From Lonicera japonica (taxonomy: Eukaryota > Streptophyta > Magnoliopsida > Dipsacales > Caprifoliaceae), in assembly GCA_021464415.1 (NCBI GenBank), contig CM038465.1, forward strand, positions 80,200,919-80,264,918: a stretch of 64,000 nt of DNA, in the 5' to 3' direction. The notes under the pieces are model-generated. The model was not told the DNA's origin. It did not search any database and was given only the letters and a program-made list of their open reading frames with translations. Numbering within the stretch: position 1 is the first letter of the stretch; each line of letters starts with the position of its first letter. Position numbers and translations under genes: made by a program. Positions 1 to 11,533 of this stretch are shown piece after piece.

Positions 1-1933
1 GAACCTTAAAGGTAAGTATAAGTTCAAGGAGTCGCATTGTGTCTGTATCTTAATGAATGCCTGACATTGTTTAGGAGGGTATAAAAAGAGGATGGGATTA
101 AAAGGTGGGGAAGACAAAAGGAGATTGAACTGAAAGTTCGGAAAGGAAACACGGTTTTCATATCAGAAAAGTTATGAACAGAACCATTCCTGGCACTTCT
201 AGGTATAGTCTTAAAAATGAAAGGCACAGGATAGGTCACGTCATAGCACAAAAGTGGTTAGTGCCATAGCCGGATAAGTTAGTAGTCTCATAGTCACAAA
301 TTAATTTGTACTTAGCATCGGTAGTGACGTAGTGTCAAAGGAAGATGTTCTTTAGCATAAGCTTGAACCTGGGCTGTAGTATGTAGTTACACTAGCACCG
401 AGATTTTGATGTAAACAGAGATAATAACTAATGCATATACACAAACTTGACTAGTGTCATAGACACAAAACTAAGTAATGTTATAGACATATATTCACCA
501 GTGTATGTATAATTAGTGTGGCTAGGAGAAGATGTAAATGTTATATTATTTTCAATTTTTTTCTGACAAGCGACGGAAAAATTATATGTTAATATATGTG
601 TTAAAGTTGAGGGTAATTTTTTTGAAATTTACAATTTTAATGTGTTCTCTGAGAGCACATTGTCAATGCTCCATTGGCAATTCCACCTGGCCATCACCAA
701 TGCCAATTTCTCCCACAAGGAGCCACTGCCCTCATCAAACCCCAGAAGAACACCAGTGAGAACCCACAATAAGTCATTTGGCACTCACAGAAGATAGCAC
801 AGAGCACTCCCCCTTATTTCATCTAATTCGCCACATCTATGTTATCCCAAAGTAACCAAGAAAATAATAACAATTAACATTTCAAACAAAATAAAATATA
901 TAACTTAAACAAATCAAAGTGAGCTTTATCAAAGAATTCTAAAAAAATTAAATTAAATTAAGAAATTGATATTTAAATGATGAAAACAGAGAAATGGCAA
1001 TAAAAACATATAAGTTTTTCTTCGTTGTCATTGTATTACCTGAGGATCAAACCTTATACAAGGAAAAAAGAACTTCCTTTCCCGGCAACTGATTGTTTTT
1101 GTCTTTACTACTTTTATTTTCTCTCCGTAGCACCACTTAGTCATAATTTCTTATTTCTTTGTCGTATTCCCATCATTGTTCAATGCAAATGGTTAAACTC
1201 ACTCTTTACACCTCCAAAGATATGGATGAATACTATTAAAAGCTCCCAAACCTCGACTCAACTAATTAAAAGCTGTATTCCAATTATTAAACACTCCAAA
1301 GATGCTGAAATTTGAATAGATTCCCGTAACAAAACCCCAGACAAATATATATATGTATATATATGGGGCACTTGACCCTGCCTAATGTAGCTCAAGACCT
1401 AGGGGGCATGAAGGCAGTGCCAGTCACAATCAGTCTTTTCCGTCTCTCCTTCGTTTGCAATGTTTGCAAATAGTTGCACCAAACATCTTTAAAAAGTTCA
1501 ACAGTGGGTTTGAAACATAAGAGGACACATAAATGAAATCAAGACAAGCTTAATCCAGAATTCAAGTGCATTGCAAAGTCACGTATTAGCGGTCGATCTA
1601 TTAGAATTAACAAAATCCGCAAAGTTAAATAGGGTCTATGTTTGAACTTCAACTTAAAAACTAAGATGAATTAGACACGGAACTGAAGTTCATTACTTTA
1701 TACACAAAAGGCCTAACAGATCATTTTCACGTAAATATCATATTCTCACACTAATTTAGTCATTGTAAGTTTCTAACTCTGCATATAAATATTGGATCGT
1801 GAAAAACTTCCATCAGATTACTAGGTTTACCTTCAGTTTGGACTAAAGTAATATTAATTTAGAACTCGATTTACACGTACAATAACTTGATGAAAACAAA
1901 CTAAACAAGTAAGAGAGAGTTACGAGTGAGTAC
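1..1933. other. No recognisable gene; possible intron or flank of the minus-strand gene
   Basis: AT-rich sequence with only short open frames that have no recognisable domains on either strand. If the exon at 1934-2213 belongs to a live gene, this stretch would be its first long intron, with later exons beyond the left edge. A short TA-rich microsatellite lies near 1345-1365. Loosely repeated phrases resembling 'agtgtcatagac' between about 260 and 500 suggest a very old tandem repeat, but I could not define a unit. Confidence 0.4.
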
Positions 1934-2213
1934 TGTATGGGATAATAATCCATCCGTCGGCTTCACTAACATCGATGTGATTCTCAGTAATGGGAGGGCT
2001 ATTCTTTGCACCCAATCCCCCAACACCACCATTCTCCCTCCCAACTCCATCGTAATAGCCAGCAGAAGAATTAACCGGAAATGGATCTTTAGCTATAAGA
2101 CCTTCCAAAGTTGAATTAGGTTTTGACACGTAATTTGCTTCTTCCTTAACTTCTTGTCCCGACGGTTGCTCCGGTGCTGCTGTCTGAGTAGACCGCAGCA
2201 TCAAAAAATTCAT
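1934..2213 (-). CDS. First coding exon of a conserved plant protein of unknown function (partial)
   Basis: The reading frame starts at the ATG at 2213 (MNFLMLRSTQ). The open frame extends a few codons further upstream but has no earlier ATG. It is low in complexity in the middle (Gly/Asn rich) and ends with the conserved-looking stretch DVSEADGWIIIPY. From memory this N-terminus (MNF-LRST..., STLEGLIA-DPFP, DGWI-IPY) matches a family of small to medium plant proteins of unknown function, some annotated only as 'SH3/FCH domain protein'; that name is uncertain. A splice donor of the form CA/GTACTC at 1933-1928 would end the exon just after the IPY motif; otherwise the frame runs to a stop near 1920. 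No following exon is visible to the left, so the gene either has a long first intron leaving the window or is a truncated copy. I know of no molecular function. Confidence 0.55.
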
Positions 2214-2804
2214 CCTTCCACCAACCAATTTAATCAATCAATCAATAACCGTTTGCAGGTTTGGAGTTTGCCCTAGTCGGTTAATCGCCGATCAATCAAA
2301 AAGAAACGAAATTCGTCTAGGGCTAAAATCGTTAACAATTCAATTGGGGATCCAGCGAATTCATATAGATCTGATTAGAAAAAGATGCGAGCGGGATGAA
2401 TCGATTTCAAGAATATTACACCGAATGCATATTCAAGGGAGTTGTTGGCCCATGGAATCGGACTAGTATGATTTGTACTCGAGCTCCTAAATAGATATAT
2501 GTACGTAAATCTGATCGATGAGAAACAATAAGGTTTTCGTTTCATAGCCCTGCCATTGCAATAAACTCATAAACATACTGAGGAATCAGGATCTATTGTG
2601 TAGTTTCCCTCTGTTTGGTTACGGATCAAAGTTATCCCAATCAACTTTAACATTATGTTTTGCTTCACTACTTCAATTTTCATTTATTTATAGTATTTTA
2701 TTTTGAGTTATGTTTTATTAATATTTTGAGGAATGTAATTAGAAAAATGTTATTATAGGAAAAAAAAATGTGTGAGTTGATGGATTTTTAATATAAGATC
2801 ATAA
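2214..2804. promoter_or_regulatory. Probable 5' UTR and promoter side of the minus-strand exon
   Basis: About 240 bases upstream of the ATG at 2213 are richer in G+C and contain CCCTAG/CTAGGG-type words (around 2270 and 2318), as often seen in plant 5' leaders. Beyond 2500 the sequence becomes AT-rich. No single TATA box can be chosen with confidence. The assignment rests only on position. Confidence 0.3.
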
Positions 2805-3092
2805 ATAATTAAGGGTGGTGCTATTGCCACCTTCCAAATATCTCTATAACACTTATCTTCTCATTAACATTCTTCTAGTATACATTTTTTCTTTATTCCA
2901 CTCCCAAGATCCAACAAACACCCACCTTTAATTAAGTTAATTAAAATAGTATTACTAATTAATCTCTTTCTTTATCTCTCTAAAACTCTATTTCTTTATT
3001 CCCTTCTTCTCCTTCTTTTTAATCCACCATTAACACTAAAACCCAAACCCTCAATTTTCTCATTCACCAAAATCCAAAAAAAATGAGGTTAA

Positions 3093-3180
3093 GTGGGTGG
3101 GGCACCAATCGCGGATGATAACGAGGAACAGCAGAGGCGGCGCATGATATACGATGAAGCCATTGATGCCATCTTCTCCG
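3093..3180 (+). pseudogene. Possible captured exon fragment inside the element
   Basis: The frame reads VGGAPIADDNEEQQ and then RRRMIYDEAIDAIFS. It has a protein-like composition unlike the surrounding AT-rich DNA and is followed at once by a textbook splice donor (CTCC/GTGAGT at 3181). Without splicing, the frame stops at 3198-3200. I do not recognise the source gene. It is too short to be a gene alone; the simplest reading is an exon end captured by the surrounding element. Confidence 0.35.
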
Positions 3181-3625
3181 TGAGTGTTGAGCTGCTATAA
3201 GAAGCTTCATTCTGCAAATTATGACCGAATTGATTAATAGGGCTCAGTGAAATTAAGCCGAGTTAAGAAAAAAAAATTCCCCAAAACCAATCCTTGCTCG
3301 GCTCTAAAGGACCTAATCTTAGTGACTTTACTCGGTTCTGATCAGCTGAGTCCATCAATATATTTCGGCTCTTCACAATCGAGCAAAATAAAGTGTGAAC
3401 ACTCGGCTTCATAAAACCGAGTGGAATAGTTTATTTCAGCCTTTTCTAACCGAATATAATTTAAAAACGCATGTTTCCATGCTCTGTTTTCGTCCATTCC
3501 TACTGGAATTTCATCGAAAAATTATATCTCGAAGTTGGTGCCGTTCAGTTTCTAAGCTTAAGACTTTGCATGCGTATATATATATTATTTTTAAAACTAC
3601 ATAGAAAGAAGATGAGGATTTCAAT

Positions 3626-3662
3626 TTCTTCTTCTTCTTCTTCTTCTTCTTCTTCTTCTTCG
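3626..3662. repeat. (TTC)n microsatellite
   Basis: About twelve TTC units in a row. In the + frame they give a run of serines, which explains an apparent open frame here. Confidence 0.9.
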
Positions 3663-3933
3663 ATTTTTGGATGTTTTGGTAAAAGATATGGTGGTGGCGG
3701 TGGTGGTAATGGTGATTGTATTTTGAATTTTCATTTGAATTTGATGATGATGATAGTAATTAATTGTATATAATGATGATAGTGATGTGAGTAATTAATT
3801 AATTAATTGTTATTAAGTATTGATGATAGGAATTAAAAATAAGTGGCATGTGACAATAAAAAAACATTTCATTTTTTTGAAAAGAGTGATACAGAGAGAT
3901 TTGAGGGGTGACAATAGCGCCACCCATAATTAA

Positions 3934-4500
3934 TACTCCACAGGGCTTGCGCTTATAACTTTATATGGCCATATGGTTTTTTTTAACTTGATTACTCGTT
4001 TGATGATGTAAAATATCTTATTTATAATTGTTTTATCGTAAATTAATAAATTGTAAATTGTTTGATTTCAATAAAAAAATTTGTACTGTGATTTTTTATA
4101 CATAAACTTATATGATAATTATAAGTTGTATAATTTCAACTATATCTTTATGTTTTCTTATTAATATCTTATGTATCAACTTAAATTTATGATTTTAAAA
4201 ATTAATTCATTTTTGCAACCAAACGCTCAAATAGATAATTCACGAATTAAATAATTATAAATAGTCTAGTTAGTAAATTGGAGAACAACCAAATAAGCAC
4301 TACATAATTAGAAATATAGTTTTTTTCTTTGTTTTTTAATTCTTTTTTGGAGGGGGGTGGGGGGGAGGAGATAATGTTTTAAGATAACATATGTTATGTA
4401 TTGAAAGTTAAGATATTTGTTTTTCAATTTAAGCTAAAGTTATAACGTGTCCATTATGTTAAGATAAATTATTGACAATGCACATATTTTCTTAATCTCT
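3934..4500. other. AT-rich spacer, nothing recognised
   Basis: No coding, RNA or clear repeat signal. There is a G-rich run near 4350-4370. Confidence 0.5.
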
Positions 4501-4502
4501 CA

Positions 4503-4872
4503 TCTTCTATTTAGAAATTCTAGTTGTGGTTCCCTCTACGACTCCTCTTCTTTATCTCCAATTGCGAAAGTTCTTTTCCTCACTCCCTTAAAGTACGCTG
4601 GTGTTTAATTATAAAGCAATATACATCAAGTGGAGTGAACATATCAACGTGTATAGACGTATGTCTACTCTTAAGATTGTGAGGATTTGTATTTATAAAG
4701 AGTGAGGAAAAGAACTTTTGCAATTGGAGATAAAGAAGAAGAGTCACATTGGGAACCATAACTAGAATTTCTAAATAGAAGAGGAAAGATATAAATACAT
4801 CAAGTGGGGCGAGCATATCAACATGTATAGACGTATGTCTACTCTTAAGATTGTGAGGATTTGTATTTATAA
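4503..4872. repeat. Interleaved inverted and direct repeats
   Basis: Block A (about 4503-4587) returns as its reverse complement at about 4698-4786. Block B (about 4621-4698, containing ACGTATGTCTACTCTTAAG) returns in the same orientation at about 4795-4872. The order is therefore A, B, A-inverted, B, with each pair around 90% identical by eye. An open frame on the minus strand across it is a by-product. No transposase or RNA gene is evident. Confidence 0.7.
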
Positions 4873-5451
4873 TTATTAATTATTTTTGCATTTTATTTTT
4901 GAATTGTTGTAGTATTTGTTGGTCCTTGATATTCATTGGCGGTGCTTTTGGTTGGTCCTTTTTCTTCTTGGAGTGTTTCTTATGAGAACTTATATTTGAT
5001 GTCCCTCTACTTATGAAATTTTCAATCTTGTCAAATTGTTATTAAAAAATAAAATTATTATCTGTTTCACTAAGTAAATTATATATGGACAACATGAAGA
5101 AAAGTTTTTCAAATTATATAAATCAATAACTCATCTTAAATTAACTTATATACGGGTAAAAAAAAAGGAAACAAATGATAAAATGTTGTTATAAAGAAGG
5201 GCAAATTATATTAAACCCCCTCATGATTAGTTAAGTTTTCGGGTCGACCCCTTAGAACTCTTTTACCTGACATTATACCTGCTCCTACTTTTGACTTGCA
5301 AAATTGATATAACGTTGTTGGCGAAAAGTGTGAAAAGACGAAAAAAACCCCTTGAAGATAAACCAATTGCGTCCTAACACGCGCAAACTTTTGTATAACT
5401 TCATTAATTTAGCACAATGATCTTAATCCCACCACAAATTTCACATTTACA

Positions 5452-5902
5452 GTCCGTTTGGATTGAAGGAGAGGGATGGAAAGGAAATAGTTAATTAGGA
5501 GGGGAAGGAATGGAATATAATGGAAAGGAATGAGTGTAATTTTATTGTTGTTTGGATAGCTAAAGATAGAAAAGAATGAAATGAAAATAAATCTTGTTTG
5601 GATAAAAAGAAGAAAAGAAAGGAAATGAATGTGATTTAATATATTATTAACAAATTAGGGTTAAATTTGGAATAATATGAAAAAATCATTAAAATCTTTT
5701 CCTTTCCCTCCCGATCCTCCCAATATTTGAAAGAAACAAAATAAATGAATAGAGGGGATTGGCATTCCCTACTAATCCCTCCGTTTCCTCTCCACTTCAT
5801 CTTATAAATCTATCCAAACGAGTGAAATGCAATCTCTCCTCCTCTTTTCCTTTCCTTTCCTTCCCATTCCCATTCTCATTCCCTCAATTCAAACGAACTA
5901 TT
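5452..5902. mobile_element. MITE with imperfect terminal inverted repeats
   Basis: The left end (GTCCGTTTGGATTGAAGGAG followed by purine-rich GGAA words) is complementary to the right end (pyrimidine-rich TTCC words, then CTCAATTCAAACGAAC). The CGTTTGGAT/ATCCAAACG terminus is typical of plant MITEs. Family and target duplication were not resolved. Confidence 0.5.
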
Positions 5903-6669
5903 ACTAAAAGAAAACATCTCAAAATAATTAAACATAAAAAAGATGTTATTTTTTTTTTAACAATCTTCTTCCTCCTCGCACCATTTACACCGGACCACCA
6001 CTAACACATAAATGTTCATTCAAAGCCATTCATTCTCACCACATCTCAAAATAATTAAACATAAAAAAGTTTTTTTTTTTTTTTTTAACAATCTTCTTCA
6101 TCATCGCACCATTTACACCGAACCACCATTCACACCAAACACTCATTTAAAGCCATCCATTCTCACCAAATCACTATCACCCCCATCAACGCTGTCCCCC
6201 TAAGAACGATCAAGATCAAACCTAAATCCCAACCTTCCTACCCCCTTTATCTCTCCAATTTCAACTAACAAAAGAATAATGAAAAGAAGGGAGAGAGAGC
6301 CATATATATATATATGAATCTTTACAAAAATATATTTCAAATACATGCAAGATATATATATATATACACACTTACATATATACATGAGTTCAAGTACATA
6401 GATCTGAGTATAGATCGACAACAAAGACGATTTATGATTGTGATGCTTCACGGAATGACGGTGCAAACGGTGGAGTTGTGCTGGGAGAACGATAGACCAT
6501 GTGATCTGAACATTAAGAGGTAGACTTCGTGTTGGAGCCATGGCGAGACAAAACCTCCGACCAAAACGAGGGGAGCGAAGAAGATGAAAAAATTTAGGGC
6601 TTTAATTAAAGAGGATGTTTAGCAGTGGGGCTTTAAATGGTGTTTGTTTGGCAATAAGCTGGTTGTAGA

Positions 6670-7546
6670 GCTGGATTCGGTCCAGTAACCGAACCAAAAA
6701 TTTTGGTATCACCAAAATGTAAACCCATTCTGTAATCGAAAAGTTGGTAACCGAAAAATCAATTTGGTGTTAGTTTGATTTCGGTAAAACCAAAATTCTC
6801 TAAATCAGCAAAATACACATTATACACAGGCACATAGCAGCTACACCAGACGGCAAAAAGCATACAGTATTCTAAAATCAAATATAAGCATTGTATCATA
6901 TCAATCCAAAATCAAAGTTATATACACATATTTACAAATAACTAAATTAAATATGCCAAAAAAAAAAGATTGAGAAAAAGATTGTAACTAGGGCTCGAAT
7001 TATAACAAAAAATTGGAAGAAGAATGCTACCTTGCTAGGGCTCGAATCAATATGAGAGAAGTTTTTGCTAAGGCTCGAATGGAGAAAATGAGACTTAAGA
7101 TGTTTGGGCTTGAATATGAACAGTGAGAGATCAGAGTAGAGTGGAGTGAGCAGTAGAAAAAGATGAGATTGATGTTTGGGCTTGAATATGAACAGTGAGA
7201 GATCAGAGTAGAGTGGAGCGAGCAGTAGAGAAAGATGAGATTGAGCGGTTAGTGAGAGAGGTTGCGGGTGGAGAGGGACTACGAGATAAAGAGAACCAGA
7301 AAGAGCATAGAGTTAAAATGAGGAAAAGGTTACGTATGATAATAGTTAACCCTCTAACATATAACTATTTAACATATATTTTTATAAATCAAAATTTCGG
7401 TTCGGTTCGGTAAATACCGAACCTCACGAGATAGAAACATTACCGTATCGGAAATCAGTCGGTTCCCGATTTTAATCGGTTCAATTATTTTTATTTTGCT
7501 ATCGATTTTTTCAATTTTTGATTTTTCGATAAAAAATACCAGCCCT
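6670..7546. mobile_element. Degenerate hAT-like element rich in CGGTT/AACCG words
   Basis: The left end TAGAGCTGGATTCGGTCC resembles the inverted right end AGAGGGCTGGTA, with many AACCGAA/TTCGGTT words just inside both ends, as in the better preserved elements at 24724-28240, 34396-34922 and 35834-36380. The target duplication is lost. It contains a roughly 75-base tandem duplication. Confidence 0.45.
7091..7250. repeat. Two-copy tandem repeat, about 80 bases
   Basis: The phrase GATGTTTGGGCTTGAATATG, followed by AACAGTGAGAGATCAGAGTA, occurs twice back to back (from about 7099 and about 7172) with only a few differences. It lies inside the hAT-like remnant. Confidence 0.75.
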
Positions 7547-7928
7547 CTGATTATAATACTCTTTAGGATTAAAATTAAAATTGTTATTTGAATTGTTTGG
7601 ATTAATGGAATGGTGTTAAGTATAAACGTATTATAGAAGAAAGGGTTATAAGTCGGGAAAATAAGTTTAGGGGACCGACCCGAAAATCCGACTAACCACA
7701 GGAGGGTTTAATATAATTTGAAAATTATGTGTCAACAAATTGAATTAATGGGGTGTTGGAATGTTGTTTGGTTTTATGCCCAACGAAAGCCATCCGGATT
7801 GGCAATCGGCTTGGATGGGCAGGCCTTCCACTATGCGCAATCCAGCTACAAATTTGATTGGGCCTCGAGGGGAAAAGGGAATCAAGAAATTGGACGAAAC
7901 TCCGCACGAAAGGAAGCAATAAAAAATA

Positions 7929-8001
7929 TGGAGATGCGGGGTATCGATCCCCATACCTCTCGCATGCTAAGCGAGCGCTCTACCATCTGAGCTACATCCC
8001 C
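7929..8001 (-). tRNA. tRNA-Ala (anticodon AGC)
   Basis: The 73-nt gene folds as a standard cloverleaf without an intron. The 7-bp acceptor stem GGGGATG/CATCTCC contains the G3:U70 wobble pair that marks alanine tRNAs, followed by discriminator A73. The anticodon stem CTCGC/GCGAG encloses loop TTAGCAT, giving anticodon AGC. Internal promoter boxes A (TAGCTCAGATGG) and B (GGGATCGATAC) are present. A run of six T on the transcript strand just downstream (7921-7926) serves as Pol III terminator. One point is unusual: the base that starts the T stem appears to be T rather than the C I expect in this plant gene, giving a T:G pair. It probably remains functional. It lies about 200 bases from the end of the 2.5-kb element. 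Confidence 0.95.
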
Positions 8002-11000
8002 TTTGTAGCATTTATGCTTATTATTTAGATATTATTATTTAAAACTTGTTGTCGATAACAGAAGTTTTCCTTCTGCTCGATTTCCTAGCAGCAAAAACCA
8101 AAATGCAATAATTTCACAATTTAAAAAAGAAAATACATTACATTAACCTTCTAATGTACCATACAAAAATACGTAGTTGCATTTTCATTTTTAGCATAAT
8201 TGATGTACCAACTATATGTACAAAATATGTTGTATTTTTTTTTTATCATATATGTATTGAAATTTATATAATTTCTTAAAAATTATCAAAATGAAAATGA
8301 AAATTTATTATTTTTCAAAAAATACCAATAATCAAAGTAAAACTATCAATTGACACAGAGAATCATAAAACTTAAAATAGAACCTCTACTCTACTAGTAA
8401 TGCGAGAGAGGTAGATGTATTGTGATATTGAATTTAAGAGCCGATCGACATAATACTCCTCGTCGTGATCACATCCTCTGGCTCACCTCCATTCACATAT
8501 ATATATATATATATATGGTGGTCCATGAGTGGTCAAATATGTTAATTTGGGGTCGGCAATTAATATTCATGTACGTAGTGGCCTAGTAATTAGTCACTGT
8601 CCTTAATTTGTGTATGTGTAAAAACGTACATTTTATCTTTATCTCTCACAGAAGATGGACTTAATTAAGGCCAAGAGAAGAGATCAAACGTAACGTACAC
8701 AAATGTTTCAGTAGTGGACTAACTGACCCTACCAGAGATATTATCATGAACCTCCCAGTCGAAAGGTAATACGCACTTGGAGAGTAAAGCCAATGAATAT
8801 TTGCCACTATATATATATATACTACTGATGAATTGAAACATATATATATACATGCGCAGATTTGAAAACATCAAAACAAATTCAAACACTCTCGATCTGT
8901 TTGGCCTCACATGGCGTGATGGATCTTACCAAGATTTTCATGTACCCAACTCTTGTCCAAAGAAATTAAGCCTACCTTTTTATCAACCGTGTATATATAT
9001 AATAATAAACTCTACTCTTTTTCCTCAATTATAACCAAATTAATCTTACTTTATTCTCTACTCAAAACTTTATATAAATAATAATAATAATAATCTAACA
9101 AAATAAATAAATATGAAATTGATCTCATTATTAATTTTAAATAAAACTAGATTTTGACAAAGAAAAGAAAAGGAATTTGGGGGGGGGGGGGGGGGGGGGG
9201 GGATGAAGAGACTAGAACTGAAATATATATGACCGAGAAAAAAGTACATCTTTAAAAAAAAAAAAAAGGACTATATCCTTAAATCTTATCACTCGAAAAT
9301 TGGATTTTAATTTTTTCAAAAACAAATGAGGCGCCATTCATTTACTTTTGTTACATTAATTCTGAAATTTAACTTGGAATCTTTCTCTAATTAACTGGAG
9401 CCATAAGAAAATGTATAGTTTCTAGGTCTGTCTACTCATGGCATTCACAACAAATTAATGGAAGTAATCATGCAACTCTATCCGGTGGGTAAAATCAGAG
9501 AAATATACATTACTAAGTTGGACCCTATAGAGAATCTATTAGAAATTGTTTAAACTTGTATAGTACGTACGTACTAAACATTACATAAAACAATGAGAGA
9601 CAACACTGAAAAAATATTTAATTTTTTTAATATAAACATGACTTGAAAAAAGAATAATGACGTGTAGGATGTAAGATTTATTTTAGACGGTTAATAATTG
9701 TTTGCTATTTAAATAAATTTATCTAATGCGGAAAACTTTTTTTTTCTTTTTCTTTTGGTTATGTGGAAGAAAACAAAACAACTTTCGAGAGGAAAAAAAT
9801 TGTGCCAAAATGAGAAATAACCTTCTAGACACGGGGTATGGTAGCCATAAATGTATTTTGTAGTCTACCTTCACGAGGACATCTTTGTAATAAAAACTTC
9901 CCCACAATTTAATAATTGTTGTACGTTTTATAAAATCAAATAGATGAGCCTGATAGTTACCTACCCCCTATTTTTCATTTTGTTATTTTAAACATTTGCA
10001 TCAGAGATGTCTTTCCGTTTAAAAGTACACTCATACATATATTAATTGAAATAAAATAAAATGATTGAACTAAAAATAAAAAATATTAACTTGTAAGCCA
10101 AGAGTACGTATTAATTGTATTATGAATTAAAAGAAGAATCTTACATATAAAAATATTAGGGTATATTTGTGCCATCTGGCATGATGAAATAAAAAAAAAT
10201 TAATAGGATAAAAAAAATTAATGTGTGACGAATTTAAATCGACAAAATCAATCAATTTATTTTGAATCCATTATATAGTCTAATCTAACGTTGTGAACAA
10301 TTGAAACGTAAGTTCAATATATCTTCATGCTGAAAAACTAAGAGTATACTGGGATTAGACCGACTTGTTTTTAATTTTTTTAAAGAGTTTTTAATCATAA
10401 TCCAACCGCGTAATGTAAATCCTAAAAATGGCAGATTGCCAATAATATATGAATACATAATGTACGTCCTTAAATGTTACACAATAATTTTTTTGATTTT
10501 TTTTTGCATAATTATATAGTCATGATAAATCTTGTTTAATTGATCTTGATTAGTAGATTTTAAATATTAAATTTTGAATTTTTTATTTTAAGTTATGGCA
10601 TTTTTAATATAGACAAAATTATTAGTATATGTGAATTTATTGCGTATATATTATTGGTGTGAGTGTTTTAACTTTGATATGACATCTTGATGTGTGTACA
10701 AAACTCATCCAATGGTGTAAAACTAATGCACACCATAACATGTGTATTTTTAACCATTAGAGTCGTATACTTTTTAAAAATAAAATTGGTCAATGATAGT
10801 GTTTTATAATATAGATGTTGCCTTATTTAATGTGCATTTAAGCGTGATCCTTTTGATAAAGAAATTGTTAACAAAAACTATTAGAAAAAGGAGGGTAAAA
10901 TTGGAATAATATTTTAAAATTGTATTAATAAGAAAAAAGAGGAGCAATTTTTTATAATTAATGGTCAAATTTTAATATGTTAAAAGTTAATACGTAAAAG

Positions 11001-11300
11001 TGAACTGAAAAGTGTATTTATAAGTTATTTTCTGATAAATTTATTACAAGATGTGCAAAACTAGCCGGTCGTCTTTTGGCCATAAATATGTGGATGGAGA
11101 TATGGAGACCCAATCATAATTTAAGGAAAATGAAAATGGAGGGCGGGTCCTACAGACGAATTAGCTGCGTCAAATTAACCATCATGATCGATCCACGTGA
11201 TTTGGCAATTTTGCAGTTTTGCCTTTGCATGCACGTCGGGCCAAGTTTTAGGAACCCTGCCTAGTTAGCTTACGTCAGACCCTAAATCACACCCCACTTT
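8002..11300. other. Gene-free AT-rich intergenic region
   Basis: I see no coding frame with a domain. Notable only for simple repeats: (TA)n near 8497-8516 and 8810-8820, a run of 24 G at 9179-9202, and A-rich runs. Short open frames here have the composition of random AT-rich DNA. Confidence 0.6.
9179..9202. repeat. Homopolymer of 24 G
   Basis: Uninterrupted G run. Length in the genome may differ because such runs are difficult to sequence. Confidence 0.9.
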
Positions 11301-11311
11301 CACCCTCTCTC

Positions 11312-11320
11312 TATATATAT
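11312..11320 (+). promoter_or_regulatory. TATA box candidate of the NPF transporter gene
   Basis: TATATATAT follows a pyrimidine-rich CCCTCTCTC stretch, about 215 bases before the ATG. A transcription start would be expected near 11345. The leader would then contain a (CTTTG)n repeat and a (TAGG)n repeat. Confidence 0.5.
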
Positions 11321-11389
11321 TGTGTTTGTGTTGGTAAGAGAAGTCTAATAAGATCGAGTGGGAGAAAGATCGATCGATAATTTTCTTAA

Positions 11390-11421
11390 TTTGTTTTGCT
11401 TTGCTTTGCTTTGCTTTGCTT
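11390..11421. repeat. (TTTGC)n repeat in the 5' leader of the NPF gene
   Basis: About six pentamer units. A second simple run, GCTAGCTAGG followed by (TAGG)n, ends two bases before the start codon region (11511-11531). Confidence 0.8.
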
Positions 11422-11533
11422 TATTATTGCTACGTATAATTAAGGATATATATTTAAAGAAGTGATAGCCGAGGTAGGCAGTTAAAGCTATAGCTCAAAA
11501 AATATATTGAGCTAGCTAGGTAGGTAGGTAGAT

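Larger units (their letters stand above)
2813..3925. mobile_element. Non-autonomous Mutator-like (or hAT-like) element with terminal inverted repeats
   Basis: The left end GGGTGGTGCTATTGCCACC matches the inverted right end GGGTGGCGCTATTGTCACC, and similarity continues for about 50 bases. Both ends are flanked by the same 8 bases, ATAATTAA (2805-2812 and 3926-3933), a target-site duplication. Ends of this GGGTGG type are usual for Mutator-like elements, whereas an exact 8-bp duplication is usual for hAT, so the superfamily is open. There is no transposase frame. The interior holds a possible captured exon (3093-3180), several 'cggct/agccg' words and a (TTC)n microsatellite, the pattern of a Pack-type element. 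Confidence 0.75.
5204..7723. mobile_element. 2.5-kb element with terminal inverted repeats (Mutator-like style), nested insertions
   Basis: The left end (CAAATTATATTAAACCCCCT, then a stretch with TTTTCGGGTCGACCCC) is matched by the reverse complement of the right end (CAAATTATATTAAACCCTCC, then TTTTCGGGTCGGTCCCCT), giving arms of at least 60 bases. I found no convincing target duplication, so the exact ends are uncertain. There is no transposase frame; the inside is filled by a MITE (5452-5902) and a hAT-like remnant (6670-7546). Confidence 0.6.

Noticed and set aside
6200..6541. 113-codon minus-strand open frame
   Set aside because: Low-complexity, Tyr/Ile-rich from TA microsatellites, no domain, and inside an inverted-repeat element.
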